DNA of 64,000 nt from assembly GCA_027257055.1 (NCBI GenBank), contig JAPVLO010000278.1, forward strand, positions 2,356,001 to 2,420,000, written 5' to 3'. The notes under the pieces are model-generated. The model did no database searches. It was not told where the DNA came from and saw only the letters and a program-made list of their open reading frames with translations. Position 1 is the stretch's first letter; the number at the start of each line of letters is the position of its first letter. Below, piece by piece: positions 33,894 through 46,260 of this stretch. Source of the stretch: Cephalopachus bancanus (taxonomy: Eukaryota; Chordata; Mammalia; Primates; Tarsiidae). Both the position numbers and the translations under genes were made by a program.

Positions 33894-36868
33894 TAATTGA
33901 CCTAACAAATAACTGTTTGTTCAAATAATAATAGCAACAATATATTTGGTAAGTATAACTTATGGATAAGTGAAATGAATGACAGCATTGGTATAAAGGG
34001 TGAGAGAAAAAAGTGGGAATACTCTGTAATATGACACGTGCACTACTTGTGAAATAGTATAGTGTTATTTGAAAGACTTAGATTATTGTAAATGTATATT
34101 CCAAACTCTAGAGCAACCACTAAAAAAGTTAGGAAGAAGTATAATTTATATGCTAAAAGAGGAGAGAAAATGAAATCATACAAAGTTAATTAAAACCAGA
34201 GAAGGCAGAAAAAAAGATTTTTTTTTAAAATAGCAAAGAACAAGTACAACAAATATAAAGTAATTACAGAAATGGCAGACACTATTCTTACTATATCAAT
34301 ATTCATTTTAAATATGAATGGCCTAAATAAACCAACTAAAAGACAGAGACTGTCAATGTGGATAAAAAACAAGACCTAACTATATATTACCTATGAGAAA
34401 CCTACTTTAAATATAAAGACAAATAGATTAAAAGTAAAGAGATAGAGCTATACCATGCTCACATTAATCAAAAGAAACTCTAGTAGCTACACTAATTTCA
34501 GACAAAGCAGATGTCAAAGCAGGAAAACTATCAGGATGAAGAAGGGCATTACATAATGATAAAAGGGTCGATTCTCCAAGAAGATAAAACAATCCTTAAC
34601 TTGGATGCACCTAGCAACAGAGTATCAAAATATGTGAGACAAAAACTGATAAAAGTGTAGGATAGATGAACAAATTTGCTATTATAATTGGATAATTCAT
34701 CATATATGTCTCAACAATTGACAGATCTAGTAGGTAGAAAATTAGTAAGGATATAGTGGAAATGAACAGCATCATTAATCTAAACTGACACTGATAGAAT
34801 TTGTATCTAGCAATAGTAGAATGCAGACTCTCAGGTTAACCTAGAACTTACACCAGGAGGATCACATGTTGGGTCATAAAACACACCTGAACAAACTTAA
34901 AAGAATAGAGATAATACAAAGTGTGCTCACAGACCACAATGGAACTAAACTCAAAATCAGTAACTAGTTTCCAGAAAGATAACTGGAAAATACCAACATA
35001 CTTGGAGACTAAACAACACACTTCTAAATAACATGTGGGTAAAATAAGAATTCTTAAGAGAAAATTTAAAATATCTTGAACTAAATGAAAATGAAGATAC
35101 AACTTATCAAAATTTGTGGAATGCAGCAAAAGGAGTACTTAAAGGAAAATAGTAGCATCAAATGCATATATTAGAAAAGAAGAGAGATCTATAATCTAAG
35201 CTTCTGCCTTAGGAAACTAGAAAAAGGAAAGTAGCATCAGGTTAGAGCAAGCAGAAGAAATAATAAAAACTAGAGTTTCAGTAAAATTGAAAAAAAAGGA
35301 AACTAATAGAAAAAAAATCAATAGAACCAAAAGCAGAGTCTTTGAAAAAGCCAACAATATTGATAAACCTACAGCAAGGTTAACCATGAAAGAGAGAAAG
35401 AAAACACAAATTATGCATATGATAAATGAAAAAGGGACATTATCCCATGGACATTAAAGGGATAATAAAGGAATACTATAAGCAACTGTAGCCCACATAT
35501 TTGGACCAATTCTTGAAAAAATAACTTGCCAAAACTCACATAAAAAATAGATAACCTAAATACTCCTATTAAAGAAATTGAGTCAAAATTCATAAACTTT
35601 CAAACAGAAAGCATCTGGCCTAGGTGGGTTCACTGGTAAATTCTAGCAAACATTTAAGAAAGAAATTATAACATTTCTCTACAATCTTTTCTAGAAGATA
35701 GAAGCAGGAGCAATACTTTCTAACTCTCAGTTCAGAAGGTCAGCATTACCCTTATACCAAACCAGACACAGACATTTGATAAAGAACATCCATAAAAAAA
35801 TCTACAGCTAACCTCATACTTAGTGGTTAGAAACTGGAAGCTTTTCCTCTAAGATCCAGAACAAGGCAAGTATGTTTCCTTTTACCATTCCTATTCAACA
35901 TCATACTGGAAGTTCTAGCTAATGCATGAGACAAGAAAAAGAAATAATGTGTACACAGATTGGGAAGGAAGAAATAAAGTTGTCTTTCTTCTTAGGTGAA
36001 ATGGTTGTTTATGTAGAAAATTCTAAAGAAATGACAAAACCTCCTAAAACAAATGAGCAACTATAGCAAGATTATAGAAATAAAGTTAATATACAAAAAT
36101 CCATTGCTGTCCTATATAACAGCTATAAACAATTAGAATTTATAATTAAAGACACAGTACTATTTATGTAACACCAAAAAGAAATATTTATGCATAAATC
36201 TAACAAAATATGTATACGATCTATATGAGAAAAACTACAAATGAAAGAAAAAATCAAAAGAGATCTAAATAGAGAGTTATTTCATGTTCATCGATAGAAA
36301 GACTTAATATTGTTAAGATGTCAGTCTTCCCTTGATCTATAAATTTAATGAAATTCCAATGAAAATTGCAGGCAATAATTTTGTGGATATTGAACAAACT
36401 AATCCTAAGGTTCACATGGAAAGGAAAAAGACCCAGAATTGTCAACATAATACTGAAGAATCAAGTCATAAGACTCACACTACTCAACTTTAAGATTTTT
36501 TAAAAGTGACCACATCAATACAGTGTGGTCTTGGTGAAAGAATAGAAAAACTGATTAATGGAACAGAATAGTCAGCCTGTAAATAAACCCTCACCAGCAA
36601 AGTCAAGTGATCTTTGCCAAAGGAGCAAAGACAATTCAAGAAAGGAGAGCCTTTTCAACAAATGATGCTGCAACAATTGGACTTCCATATGCAAAAATAA
36701 AAAAAGAGAAATTCTAGACACAGACCTTACATCTTTCACAAAAATTAACTCAGAATGCATCTTAGACCAAAATGTAAAATGTTAGATGTTGATAGTAGGG
36801 AAGACTGGGAAGAATAATAGACTCAAGGAACTATCTGATTAATCATTCTGTAAACCTAAGATTGCACT
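33894..36868 (+). mobile_element. Old L1M, spacer and ORF2 (piece 3 of 4)
   Basis: 'aataactgtttgttcaaata', 'tagtgttatttgaaagactt' and 'agagcaaccactaaaaaagt' are L1M spacer. 'aatggcctaaataaaccaac', 'ttcatgttcatcgatagaaa' and 'aacctcatacttagtggtta' are ORF2 landmarks in order. All frames are broken many times. Stops where a younger Alu inserted. Confidence 0.9.
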
Positions 36869-36881
36869 AAAGAATAATGTA

Positions 36882-37170
36882 GGCCGGGCTCGGTGGCTCA
36901 GCCTGCAATCCCAGCACTTTGGGAGGCCAAGGCTAGTGGATTGCCTGAACCCAAAGGTTCAAGACCAGCCCTGGCAAGTTGGCGAGACCTCGTCTCTACA
37001 ATAAAATAAAAAATTAGCCAGGCATGGTAGTACGCACCTGTGGTTCCAGCTATGTGGAAGACTGAGGTGGAAGGATCGCTGGAGCCCAGCAGGTCGATGA
37101 TCGGGTGGCCGTGAGCATGCCACTGCACTCAAGCCTGGGCGACAGAGTGAGACTCCAACTCAAAAATAAA
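36882..37170 (+). mobile_element. Clade-type Alu SINE with TSD, inserted in the L1M
   Basis: Has the clade marks: 'ggccgggctcggtggctcag' head followed by 'cctgcaatcccagc', an 'acaataaaataaaaaattag' linker, 'cagcaggtcgatgatcgggt' and 'gactccaactcaaaaataaa'. The TSD is 'aaagaataatgta' (36869-36881) and 'aaagactaatgta' (37171-37183). Confidence 0.97.
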
Positions 37171-37183
37171 AAAGACTAATGTA

Positions 37184-37745
37184 TGTTAATTATGTGTCAA
37201 AAACCACAACCACATACATGTTGAGATGCCATTTCTCTCTCTGTTCACACAAAGACTTGTACGTGAATGTTCATGGCAGCTTTATTCATAACAGCCCCAA
37301 ACCAGAAACAATCCAAATGTCCTTCAAGTGGTAAGTGGGTACACAAGATATGATATCCATACAATGGAATACTACATAGGCATAAAAAAAGAATGAATTA
37401 CTGATACATGCATGCTATAACATACATGAAGCTCAAAAACATTATACTAGTGAAACAAGTCAGACATAAAGAATTACATGTGGCATGATTCCATCTATTA
37501 AAAAAATTCCATAAAAGAAAAATCTTAGCTCTAGAAAGAAGATCAGTGGGCTGGAGGTGGGAGAAGAGGAAGTGAGAATTGACTGCAAATGGCACAAGGA
37601 AATTTTTTGGGATGATGAAAATGTTCTGAACCTGGATTGCAATGATAGATACACAGTTCTTTAAATCTACTAAAATCATTTAATGATACACTTGCAATAA
37701 GTGAGTTTAACATTGTATAAGTTATACTTCAATAAAACTATTAAG
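37184..37745 (+). mobile_element. Old L1M, ORF2 end and 3' UTR (piece 4 of 4)
   Basis: 'acgtgaatgttcatggcagc', 'caatggaatactacatagg', 'gtcagacataaagaattaca' and a terminal 'tatacttcaataaaacta' are the L1M 3' end. Together with pieces 1-3 it makes a nearly complete but dead element of about 6 kb. Confidence 0.9.
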
Positions 37746-38228
37746 AAATATGAAAAGAATTTTCTAGTGTAAAGAAAACAGAATCATTCCCTGATGTTTA
37801 CTCAGAATGAACTTTTAGGGAATTAAAATTTTAGTAAAATATGAGGAAGTACATACCCCGACCTTGGAATAACTTTGATTACTAAAGCAAGTGTCCCACA
37901 TGGTTAGTTCACTGGCCAACTAAAGAGAAACTCCTGCCTTCTTTTTCTTTGTCAACAGATCCCAGATTTTTTAATATGACTAGCTGGATACTCTGTTATT
38001 TGCAGCTGAATAAACTATAATGGATAGACTATCTTTCAGTAGGCATAGTCCTAAAGGGCTGAATAACTTTCTGCCAGGGAAAGTATGAAACACTTCTTAC
38101 TGAAATGAGAGGATAATAGAATTAGTTGTTTTTTTTTTTAAATGGTATTTCGTTTAACTCAATATGCCCCAAGTAGTTATATTTAAACATATAATCAATA
38201 TAGAGGTTATTCAGTTATTATATTCTTT
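37746..38228. other. No feature recognised
   Basis: AT-rich unique sequence with a T run near 38128-38139. Confidence 0.4.
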
Positions 38229-38420
38229 TTTAAAATGTTATTCTTTTTAATTGGCATGTAATAATTATTCATATTTATGAGGTATAGAGTGATGTTTGGA
38301 TATGTATAATGAGCCGATCAGGATAATTAGTATATTTATCATCTTAAACACATCATTTATTTGTGCTGATAACATTCAATATCCTCCTTCTAGCTATGTA
38401 AAACTCTATTTTTCTAAATA
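38229..38420 (-). mobile_element. L1M 3' UTR fragment, reversed
   Basis: 'ttattcatatttatgaggta', 'gaggtatagagtgatgtttg', 'ccgatcaggataattagtat' and 'cttctagctatgtaaaactc' match the reversed 3' UTR of L1MA/L1MB-type elements. Confidence 0.72.
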
Positions 38421-40671
38421 AAATAAAACCTTTCAAGCATACTTTTTGGAAAACACATGCATTATATAGATGTTATTTGAAGAAAAAGAAAAGCAATTGT
38501 CGCTGTGGATTTATCATCTATCTATCTATCTGTCTTTTGTTCCCTGGAGAACCTTGAAGATATGGCTTTTGTCCTCAAGGCTCTGAAAAGACTATCTTCA
38601 TAGAAGCTGGTGAACACACCTGAGTAATTGACAGTTATAAGGCTCTGTTACAATTAAGCCGTAAATTGTAGGGTACAGATACAACTAAATTCTGTAGAAG
38701 CCAAACCACAAACTTATAAATGTATGGTTAAAGGTAGACTTCAGGATAGACCAGGATTAAAGTGTGCTACCCGACGGTGAAACTATGCTATTAATTGAAC
38801 TGTCTACACCCAAAACACAGTGATTTCGAACCAGATGTTAAGTAGCCCTCAGAAGGCTTCTGACAGCAACAGGCTGTTAGATAATATCTATCAAGTGATT
38901 TCATAGGAAGAAGAGAGATTAATGTTTTAGAAAGTCATTTAAAAACAGACTCCATAAGATCATTTCAGAATGTGCAAATTCCATAGTGGATTACTTCTTG
39001 AATTTCACTCATCTCTAGTGTCTATATGTGAGATATAAACATGAAAGTTTTGATAGATAAATGCAACTTAAGTACTTCTACAATGACAGTATCACAATTG
39101 GATTTTTTTCTTTACATTTTTCCACCTGCAGTCTTGCCTTCTGTGACTCTGGGATTGTTCAAGATAGCATAATCACAAAGACCTATTCTATTTCAATACT
39201 GTATGAAAAAAGCTCCAAGCTAAGGAATTTTTAAAAACACTATTAGCAGGATTAAGTCCCTTTAATATATGCACTGGTGAGGTTAACACATGATCCACAT
39301 AAATACTGTCTCGTCTGAAGCTGAGCTAGTCATCAGAAGTGTAATTTGAATTACTTTCCTAGGAGTTCTGAGTTGCCAACTCACTCTCTCTCCTTCCTCC
39401 ACCCATCAGTGAATTTGATTTCAGGAGATTTGAAGACACAGTAGGTACATGGACTCCAGAAGACAATTTGTTCTCTTGCAAAATTGAGTAGCTCTTTGGG
39501 GACTGAATCCACAAGCTTTGCTCCTTTAACCCCATGCACACACAACCGAGAGTGCTGAGAGAACCCATCTCCCCAACAAGTAATCAACAAGCCACTGACA
39601 GTTTGTCTAACTCAACCTTCACCATCTCAGATTAGGTGTTTAAATTTGCAGACAACTTCTACTGCTTATCAAGAGAGCTTTGAGATAGAAACCCCTAGAA
39701 ATGGAATAAAAACAACACAAGCGAAATGCTTCTCCTGGACAACGATTTGCCATCAAACTTAATAAAGATTCATCCCCCTTGCCTTGTTCGTTCAACTTCT
39801 AATTAGCACACCCTGTCTGACCTCATTATTCCCCAGACCCAAAACTCACTTTTTAATCAAACAAGCCAACTTTTGGTGCCTTTTGCAAAGAAACACTTCC
39901 CAAGTGCCTTGAGGAGCTTAAAGAACTACTGCTACTCATGATCAGTAGATTTTAAAAAATTTTGCAATGGAGCAAATATGCTGCAGTGGCATATTTCAAA
40001 TCCCATAATTTCCCTGATTCCCTCCTGAAAGTTGTTTCATTTGTTAATTTTCTCAGTATAATTTTCAAAGTGTGAAATAAGTACCAGATAAAGTACTGTT
40101 TTGCCTTCACTTTTTACAGTATTTCTCCAAAAGCTATTCATTGCCATTCTTACTTCTAAACTGATTTCATAATGAAGTAAACATTTATTCCACAATGAAC
40201 CTTCTGCCTTCAAAAGGAGTATGTCAGAATTTAAATGTTGGTCACTACAGCATTTGTGAATTGCTAACTTGTACTACTGAATATCATCTCAGATAATACT
40301 TTAAATACATAGCTTACAAAGAGAATTAGTACAACAGAGTTAGGGAACGGTATTGATATCCTGGAATTGCAACCAACCAAGAAATGGAGCCCTCTCCCCT
40401 TTTTGTTTTCTTTACATTTTAGAAAGTTAACTAGTTAATGACACTAATTATGAGTCTCTGTAAAAGAACCACACATTTAACTTTTAATGATTTGGAATTG
40501 AAGGGAAAATACAACATTTTAATTTTAATCTAGATATGATGTTGTGTCCTTTAACAAGCTCACATCTGCTACTGAGGATGAAATAGATAGCTGTGCAATC
40601 GAGTCCACAGCTAAGTTTGATTAGACTGTTTACTCAGAACTTTTAGAAAACATTCAGTTTGCTAATGGCCT
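38421..40671. other. Long repeat-poor stretch, no gene recognised
   Basis: About 2.2 kb without a recognisable transposon, apart from a short (ATCT)n run at about 38514-38531. Mixed AT-rich composition. Open frames such as 39359-39590 (-) have no recognisable motif. May contain regulatory DNA, with no direct evidence. Confidence 0.35.
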
Positions 40672-41111
40672 TTCTTTTTTATTTTTATGTATTTATTTAT
40701 TATAAAGATGTGCGGTACAATTCAGGGTTATGCATACAAACATTGATCATGCAGGTTCCCTTGTTGACGAGGTATGCCCCTTCCTCCCCTAGCAGTTTCC
40801 ACCGACTGCCTGTCCTCCCACTTCCCCTGACAGTTTTCCACTACTGCCAATCGCTTTCTTATAGCGTTATAATTGTTCAAGGTCACCTTATGAGTGAGAA
40901 CATATGGAACTCAGTTCTTTGTTTCTGTGATAAATCACTGAGTATGATCAACTCCAAATCCACCCAATTTGCTGCAAAGTCCATATATTTGTCCTTCTTC
41001 ATGGCTGCATAATATTCCATTGTGTATATGTACCACATTTTTTTATCCAGTCCAACTTCGATGGGCAATAAAGTTGGTTCCATGTTTTTGCTATTGTGAA
41101 TAGAGCTGCAT
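40672..41111 (-). mobile_element. 5'-truncated clade-type L1, antisense, short 3' UTR variant
   Basis: T-rich tail at the left, then 'gcggtacaattcagggttat' and a C-rich 3' UTR, then ORF2 C-terminus in reverse (40883-41083 encodes 'MEYYAAMKKDKYMDFA'). It lacks the 53-bp segment. L1 similarity ends at 'tgaatagagctgca'. No TSD found. Confidence 0.93.
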
Positions 41112-41774
41112 CACTGCTTCTCTCTGTAGGAAAGTACCTTGGCGTATGAAGAGGGTGATGGCTTATACACCCCGATAACCTTGAGGGAAAGTGGAGCCGC
41201 TAGCTGGCACTTCTGGGTCTCTAGAACAATGTCCTTTGTCTACTCATCTGCTGGATGTCCTGCAAGTTTCAGTGCTGGAATTTGCAGCTAGTGAGTCTTT
41301 AGTTCATCCTCTTGGCTTGGTCAATGTTCTCTGTGACGGTCTCTACTTTTTTGGCTTCAGCTCAGTCCTGGAGTTACTGTGGGTGCTATGTGACCCCAGT
41401 ATGCCTGGTCACTGTGTGCTTACACACACAGGGGTACCTTGCTGTTCTAGAGTGAGCCTCGCTGGCAAGCTTGTTCCAGAACGAAATGGACTTTCCCCCC
41501 TCTTCTTCCTGCCTGGTTCTCTTTTAAATGAAGGTAAGTACATTTAAGCTTTCAAATGCAAGACAATGTCTTGTTATAAAGGTTTACAGTCTTTCTGTAA
41601 ATTCTTGTATTTGAATGTCAGAGTCAGAATGCTGTCTTGGAGTTTCTCTTTGCTTTACTTCTAAAATGAACCCCAATCAACCCCAGGACAGTAAAAATCA
41701 TACTCTTGAAAAGGCAAAAGAGAAAAGCACACAAATAATTTTCAGAATATTACTTCCATTGCATCTTCCAAATC
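41112..41774. other. GC-richer unidentified segment next to the L1
   Basis: From 41112 to about 41530 the sequence is clearly more GC-rich than its surroundings and holds a 118-codon open frame (41191-41547, +) with no recognised domain. It begins exactly where the L1 similarity stops. It might be an inverted or transduced piece carried with the L1, or an unrelated segment. Confidence 0.3.
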
Positions 41775-41960
41775 AGTGTTTTCAAACTGTAAGTTTTGAT
41801 CCATTAAGGGTTGCTAAATCAAATAAAGTCTCATGATCAACTTTTCATAAATAAAATAGAACAAACTAGACAGAGCAGAAAATATCAGAGCACATAACAC
41901 AGTAAAAAGCAAGTACTATGTAAAACTCATTTCCTGTTGTGGAGGGAGTTGCATTGAGTT
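41775..41960. mobile_element. Possible old DNA-transposon remnant
   Basis: 'gtgttttcaaactgtaagtt', then 'gttgctaaatcaaataaagt' and 'agaaaatatcagagcacata' resemble widespread MER-type sequences that start with a 'ttctcaaactgtgg' end. Family not identified. Confidence 0.28.
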
Positions 41961-42049
41961 GCCAAATGCAAGAGGGCAAAAATGTTCAGAAACCACTGTC
42001 GTGTCTGACTTGCCTACAGGATCTCGCTTTCCCCTATTTATCACTTCAC

Positions 42050-42285
42050 TGTACCCATTATCCATTTAAAACATCAATAAAATCATATCACTCTTTTTCA
42101 AACACCAAGATGGCTGCCTATTTTCTACAAAAGATCAAACTGCTTCTGGCTGTTGATATTCTGGGCCCCTTAGCAATCACTCCTCTTGGTCCACATTTTA
42201 ATTTCAGTTAATTCCTCCCGTTTGACATTCTAGCTTGTTCTTACTTGACCTCAGTATTCACTCCAAGATACCATCACTAGTATTT
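42050..42285 (+). mobile_element. L2 LINE coding-region fragment
   Basis: 'aaaatcatatcactcttttt', 'agatggctgcctattttcta', 'aagatcaaactgcttctggc' and 'gatattctgggccccttagc' follow the L2 ORF2 3' region ('catgtcactcccctgcttaa'). Confidence 0.6.
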
Positions 42286-42310
42286 GCCCTTGAATACTAC
42301 AGTCCACCAG

Positions 42311-42978
42311 AAAAACTAAGGTAAGAGGACTGAGAAATGCACATAGGGGTAAACTGATATAAAAATAGAAACTCACTGATTCGTAATTAGCAAAGGCTTC
42401 ACTTCCCAACAGAATATTTAAGAAGAAATTCTACTTTTATCGTTTTTCTCTTAATATATATAGTAACTAATAGGAAGCTAATTATATCATTCAAGCAGCC
42501 TTAGGAGACAATGCAATAAACATAAAAGAATAATTTATAGGTAGTATATTATTTTGCATCTGTGAAAAGTTAGCTAATTTGCTTGGGAATATTTAAAAAC
42601 TGTTTAATTCACTCATATCATATATCTTGAGCCCAACTTGTGTTTGCAATGTTTATATTCATTATCAGAGAAGGTAAGTTTGTTCACTTCAAAGGACACT
42701 AGAGATAGACCATAAACTTGTCTAGTTTCAATCAAATTACAAATAACTAAACAAAATTAATGAAACTCTCTGCATTACACATTGAATGTGCCTTTTCTAA
42801 ACTGAAGTCAAAGTGGGAATTTATACAATATATTGTTTAATAAAGACGGCTGAAAAAATAATAAAAGAGGTGACTTTCTAAAATCATTTCATAGGATTTA
42901 AGACAAAGATCCTGATTCAGAATATTCAGGCCAAGTTAGAATTCCTTACCATGCCAAATTCTTGCCTATTTTTCCAAA
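42311..42978. other. No feature recognised
   Basis: AT-rich unique sequence. Confidence 0.4.
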
Positions 42979-43264
42979 AGTGAGATCAGAGTCTCACTCT
43001 GTCACCCAGGCTGGAGTGTAGTGACATGATCATGGCTCATCGCAGCCTTGACCTCTGGGGCTCAGGCAATCTTTCCACCTAAGCCTCCTGAGTAGCCGAG
43101 ACTACAGCCACGTGCCACCACACTCGGCTAATTTTTTATATTTTTTTGTAGAGAAAGGTCTCACTATGGTGCCCAGGTTGGTCTCAAACTCCCAGACTCA
43201 AGTAATCCTCCCGCCTTGGCCTCCCAAAGTGCTGGGATTATAGGTGTGAGCCATAGCACACAGC
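42979..43264 (-). mobile_element. AluJ-like SINE
   Basis: 'gagtctcactctgtcaccca', 'gcccaggttggtctcaaact' and 'cctcccaaagtgctgggatt' ending 'gagccatagcacacagct'. Ordinary AluJ form without the clade marks. No clear poly-T or TSD. Confidence 0.95.
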
Positions 43265-44216
43265 TTTAAAAAAATTATGTCAAAATGTTTATTTACAATG
43301 TTCATCTGCTCTATGACAACATCTTTCTGGTAAGTATTCATCGTCTGCTAATACAACTATTTTTCCCTTCTCTTAGTCATAGTTTCTCCTTGCAGACATT
43401 ATTCTAGTGTCTTTATTATTATTTATTATCAAATGAGTTGGTTTTAATGAACTAGCTATTTGCACATGGTTTCAGTGGGGGAAGGGGAAGGAACCAGCGC
43501 AGCATTCTGACGGGCTGTTTTCACTAGCCAAAGGCTCTCTTCTCAGTGGTTTCCAATTTTTCTGCATGATTCTTTGTGTAGCCCCATATCCTCCTATCTC
43601 CAACCTGAGCTGGATCCCAAGGGTTCCCTGCAACCCCCAGCTTACCTCATCTCCACCACTGCTGTTCCAGGGAAAGCACGTGATTCCGCGAGTATACCTC
43701 ACTTTCAGGAATCACAGCAAATTCCAAAGGATAATGAAGTAGAAGCACCTGGAGGTGGAAGCAAGGGGAGGATTAAATAGGGAATATTTGCTTAAGAACT
43801 GTTAAAAAAATCGTTAGACTTCCAGGTCCAGGCCATGCAGCAACCCCCATCCCAACAGAGGATTGAAAAGATTTTTTTGCCTGATGAAGGTAAAGCAAAA
43901 ATTATTTGAACTAAAAACTACTAGGTATAGTTGATGGTGGATGTACCATTTGCAAAATAGGGGGACACATGAAACTGAGTTCTTCCCCTCGGTCTTGCCC
44001 CACCAGCTTAGAGGACCCTAGCAGCCAAACAGTCATCTCCGGGCAGAAGACTGGAAAATTCCTTTGTAAGGGTCTTACCAGTCCAAGAGCAAAAACGTAT
44101 ATGTACTGTACTCAGGGTTCCTCACTGTAGCCTCAGCCTAATCATTCTAAGATAAGCCTCACACTCAACAAGTCCCAATTGTGTGCCCCCAAATCCCCGG
44201 GAGACCTTTAGTCCCT
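43265..44216. other. No feature recognised
   Basis: Unique sequence. The open frames 43472-43702 (-) and 43574-43780 (+) overlap on opposite strands and neither resembles a known protein. Confidence 0.35.
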
Positions 44217-44640
44217 TCATCTGCTTTAGCTGTCATAACAAAATATCAGATTGGGTGGCTTAAACAACAGACATATATTTTCTCACAGTTCTGGAGACTG
44301 GGAAGTTCATGATCAAAGTGCCAGCTAATTCAGCTTTAGGTGAAGGCTCACTTCTGACTTCCAGATGGTCACCATCTCGCTGTGTGCACACACGGCCTCT
44401 CCTTGGTGCTTGCACATGTTGTGGGGGTCAGGGAGAAGACAGAGGGGGGAATGGAGAGAGAAAGAGAAAGCACACTCTGGTATCTCTTCTTCTAAGGGCA
44501 GGGCTCCACCCTACGACATTTAATCTTAATTGCCTCCTTATAGGCTCCATCTCCAAACACAGTTACATTGTGGGTTATGAATTTGGGGTTGACATAAACT
44601 TTCAGTTCATCATAGCACCCCTAACAAACCATTATCTAGG
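44217..44640 (-). mobile_element. MLT1-type MaLR LTR
   Basis: Reversed solo LTR of the mammalian MaLR (MLT1) class: 'gctgtcataacaaaatatca', 'gattgggtggcttaaacaac', 'ttttctcacagttctggaga', 'gaagttcatgatcaaagtgc' and a terminal 'gatttagtt'-like decayed end. A plus-strand 117-codon open frame (44309-44662) lies within it and is not a gene. No internal retroviral genes are present. Confidence 0.85.
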
Positions 44641-45081
44641 GATTTCAGCCTACAGGTTGTGATTATCAAGCATCACCTCTCCTTATTTGACTGTTTCGTC
44701 TCTGGGTATAATCAGTGACTTTCCATGCCAAGGTGTACCTAAGAGGGAAAATACTTTCTGTGTCCCAAGCAGGATGTTTAGACCCACTGGGTTCAGAGTA
44801 GATGGGATCTAGTGTTGTCTTCTGTGGACACCACCACAGCTTTCTGAGTTTTAAGTCTGTTAAAGTCTTGTAAAACTGATGGAGAACTGAGGAATGCTGA
44901 TTACCCTTTTCTTTTAATTGAATACAGGAATTCAATTATAAGACATTGTCCAAAAATGTCTCCTGATTGGTTATGGAAATGTGCATCTTTGTGTACTCTG
45001 TATAATAACTGTGTCTGTTCACCTCCTAATAATCTTTAAGCACAAGTGGGACACCCATCACCAATAGAGGTTGATAACAAC
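44641..45081. other. No feature recognised
   Basis: Unique sequence between the LTR and an Alu. Confidence 0.4.
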
Positions 45082-45377
45082 TTTTTTTTTTTTTTGAGTT
45101 GGAATCTAACTCCATCACCCAGGCTTGAGTGCAATGGCACACTCGCAGCAACCTCAGCATCATTGACCTGCTGGGCTTAGGCGATCCTCCCGCCTCAGCC
45201 TTCCAAGTAGCCAGAACTACTACCACACCTAATTTTTTTATTTATTGTAGATATGAGGTCTTATGAAGTTGCCCAGACTGGTCTCAGACTGGTCTCAAAC
45301 TCGTGGTCTCAGGCAATCCTCTCACCTCAGCCTCTCAAAGTGTTGGGTTTACAAGCTTGAGTCACCGTGCCCAGTCT
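45082..45377 (-). mobile_element. Clade-type Alu SINE
   Basis: Poly-T at 45082-45095, 'gttggaatctaactccatca', 'cattgacctgctgggcttag' and 'tttatttattgtagatatga' linker. A short internal tandem duplication ('ctggtctcagactggtctca') lies near 45281-45300. Confidence 0.96.
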
Positions 45378-45384
45378 AGCAACT

Positions 45385-45436
45385 TAAAAAAAAAAAGACG
45401 TGGGGTACAATTCAGGATTAGGTACACAAGTGGTAT
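45385..45436 (-). mobile_element. Very short L1 3' end, antisense
   Basis: 'agacgtggggtacaattcag' then 'gattaggtacacaagtggt' is the reversed terminus of the local L1 3' UTR with part of its A tail read as 'aaaaaaaaaa' only in the wrong sense. It directly abuts the Alu. Confidence 0.7.
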
Positions 45437-46260
45437 TGGAATGGGTGAGCATTTCAAAATAACCCAGACCATGCCATCCATATACTACTGCATCATCAAG
45501 CCGTCCGCTCCAGGCACCCTCACCTCTACTTGTGTAAGCTTTTTGCCTCCCTCCTATTTGCCCGTAGGGCCTTAAAGGAAACTCTTATCCCTCGGCAAGT
45601 CCAGCTCCGAACAGTGAGTTTATGTGAGATATGTTGTCCCTTTGTTTGCTGCTGACAAGCGTAAAGAACCACTTTCACTGCTGATAATAATGGTTAATTT
45701 ATCACATCCAGCCAAGGCTGACCTCTGGGCGTCCCAGCCCCTCCATCACCTTCACACCTGCTCAAGCTAATTGTTAGAGCCAAGTGTAAATGAAAATCAA
45801 CTGGGCTAATAATGAATGGAACCCATTACTTGCAACAGCACATTGCTTTACGAAGGTTTATCAAGAAACATTATAACCGGTTCCCCGGTCACAGCTCCCT
45901 CTTTTATAGATGAGAAAAACCGAACAAACAAGGGGGGACCAGCCCATGAAAACAGGCACAGGGACTGGAAACACAACATTTGACTTTAGCTTCTCGAGCT
46001 CTCCAATAGCTACTTCTATATTTTACCAAAATTCACTCTCATACCAAAAGAGAAGGGCTGAAGATATTTCTTTCAATGTTGTTGGCATCTGTTTATATAA
46101 GCAAATGAGATCATTACTGGCTGTGAAGACCTTAATTAATATGCTAATCTCATTCCTCCACCAAAATCATTTTTTAAGAGGCAATCTCCCTGGCTTCTCC
46201 AGTCACCACCGTCTACCCTGGAACTGCCTTGCCATTCCCATCTGAAAACACAGACCCAGT
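45437..46260. other. Repeat-free; candidate conserved blocks at 45600-45870 and 46080-46170
   Basis: The first block is evenly composed with 'ggttaatttatcacatccag', 'caagctaattgttagagcc' and 'gggctaataatgaatggaac'. The second includes 'ccttaattaatatgctaatc', which holds an octamer-like 'atgctaat'. No repeat fits. Confidence 0.3.

Noticed and set aside
44309..44662. 117-codon frame as a gene
   Set aside because: Lies inside an MLT1-type LTR on the opposite strand to the element.
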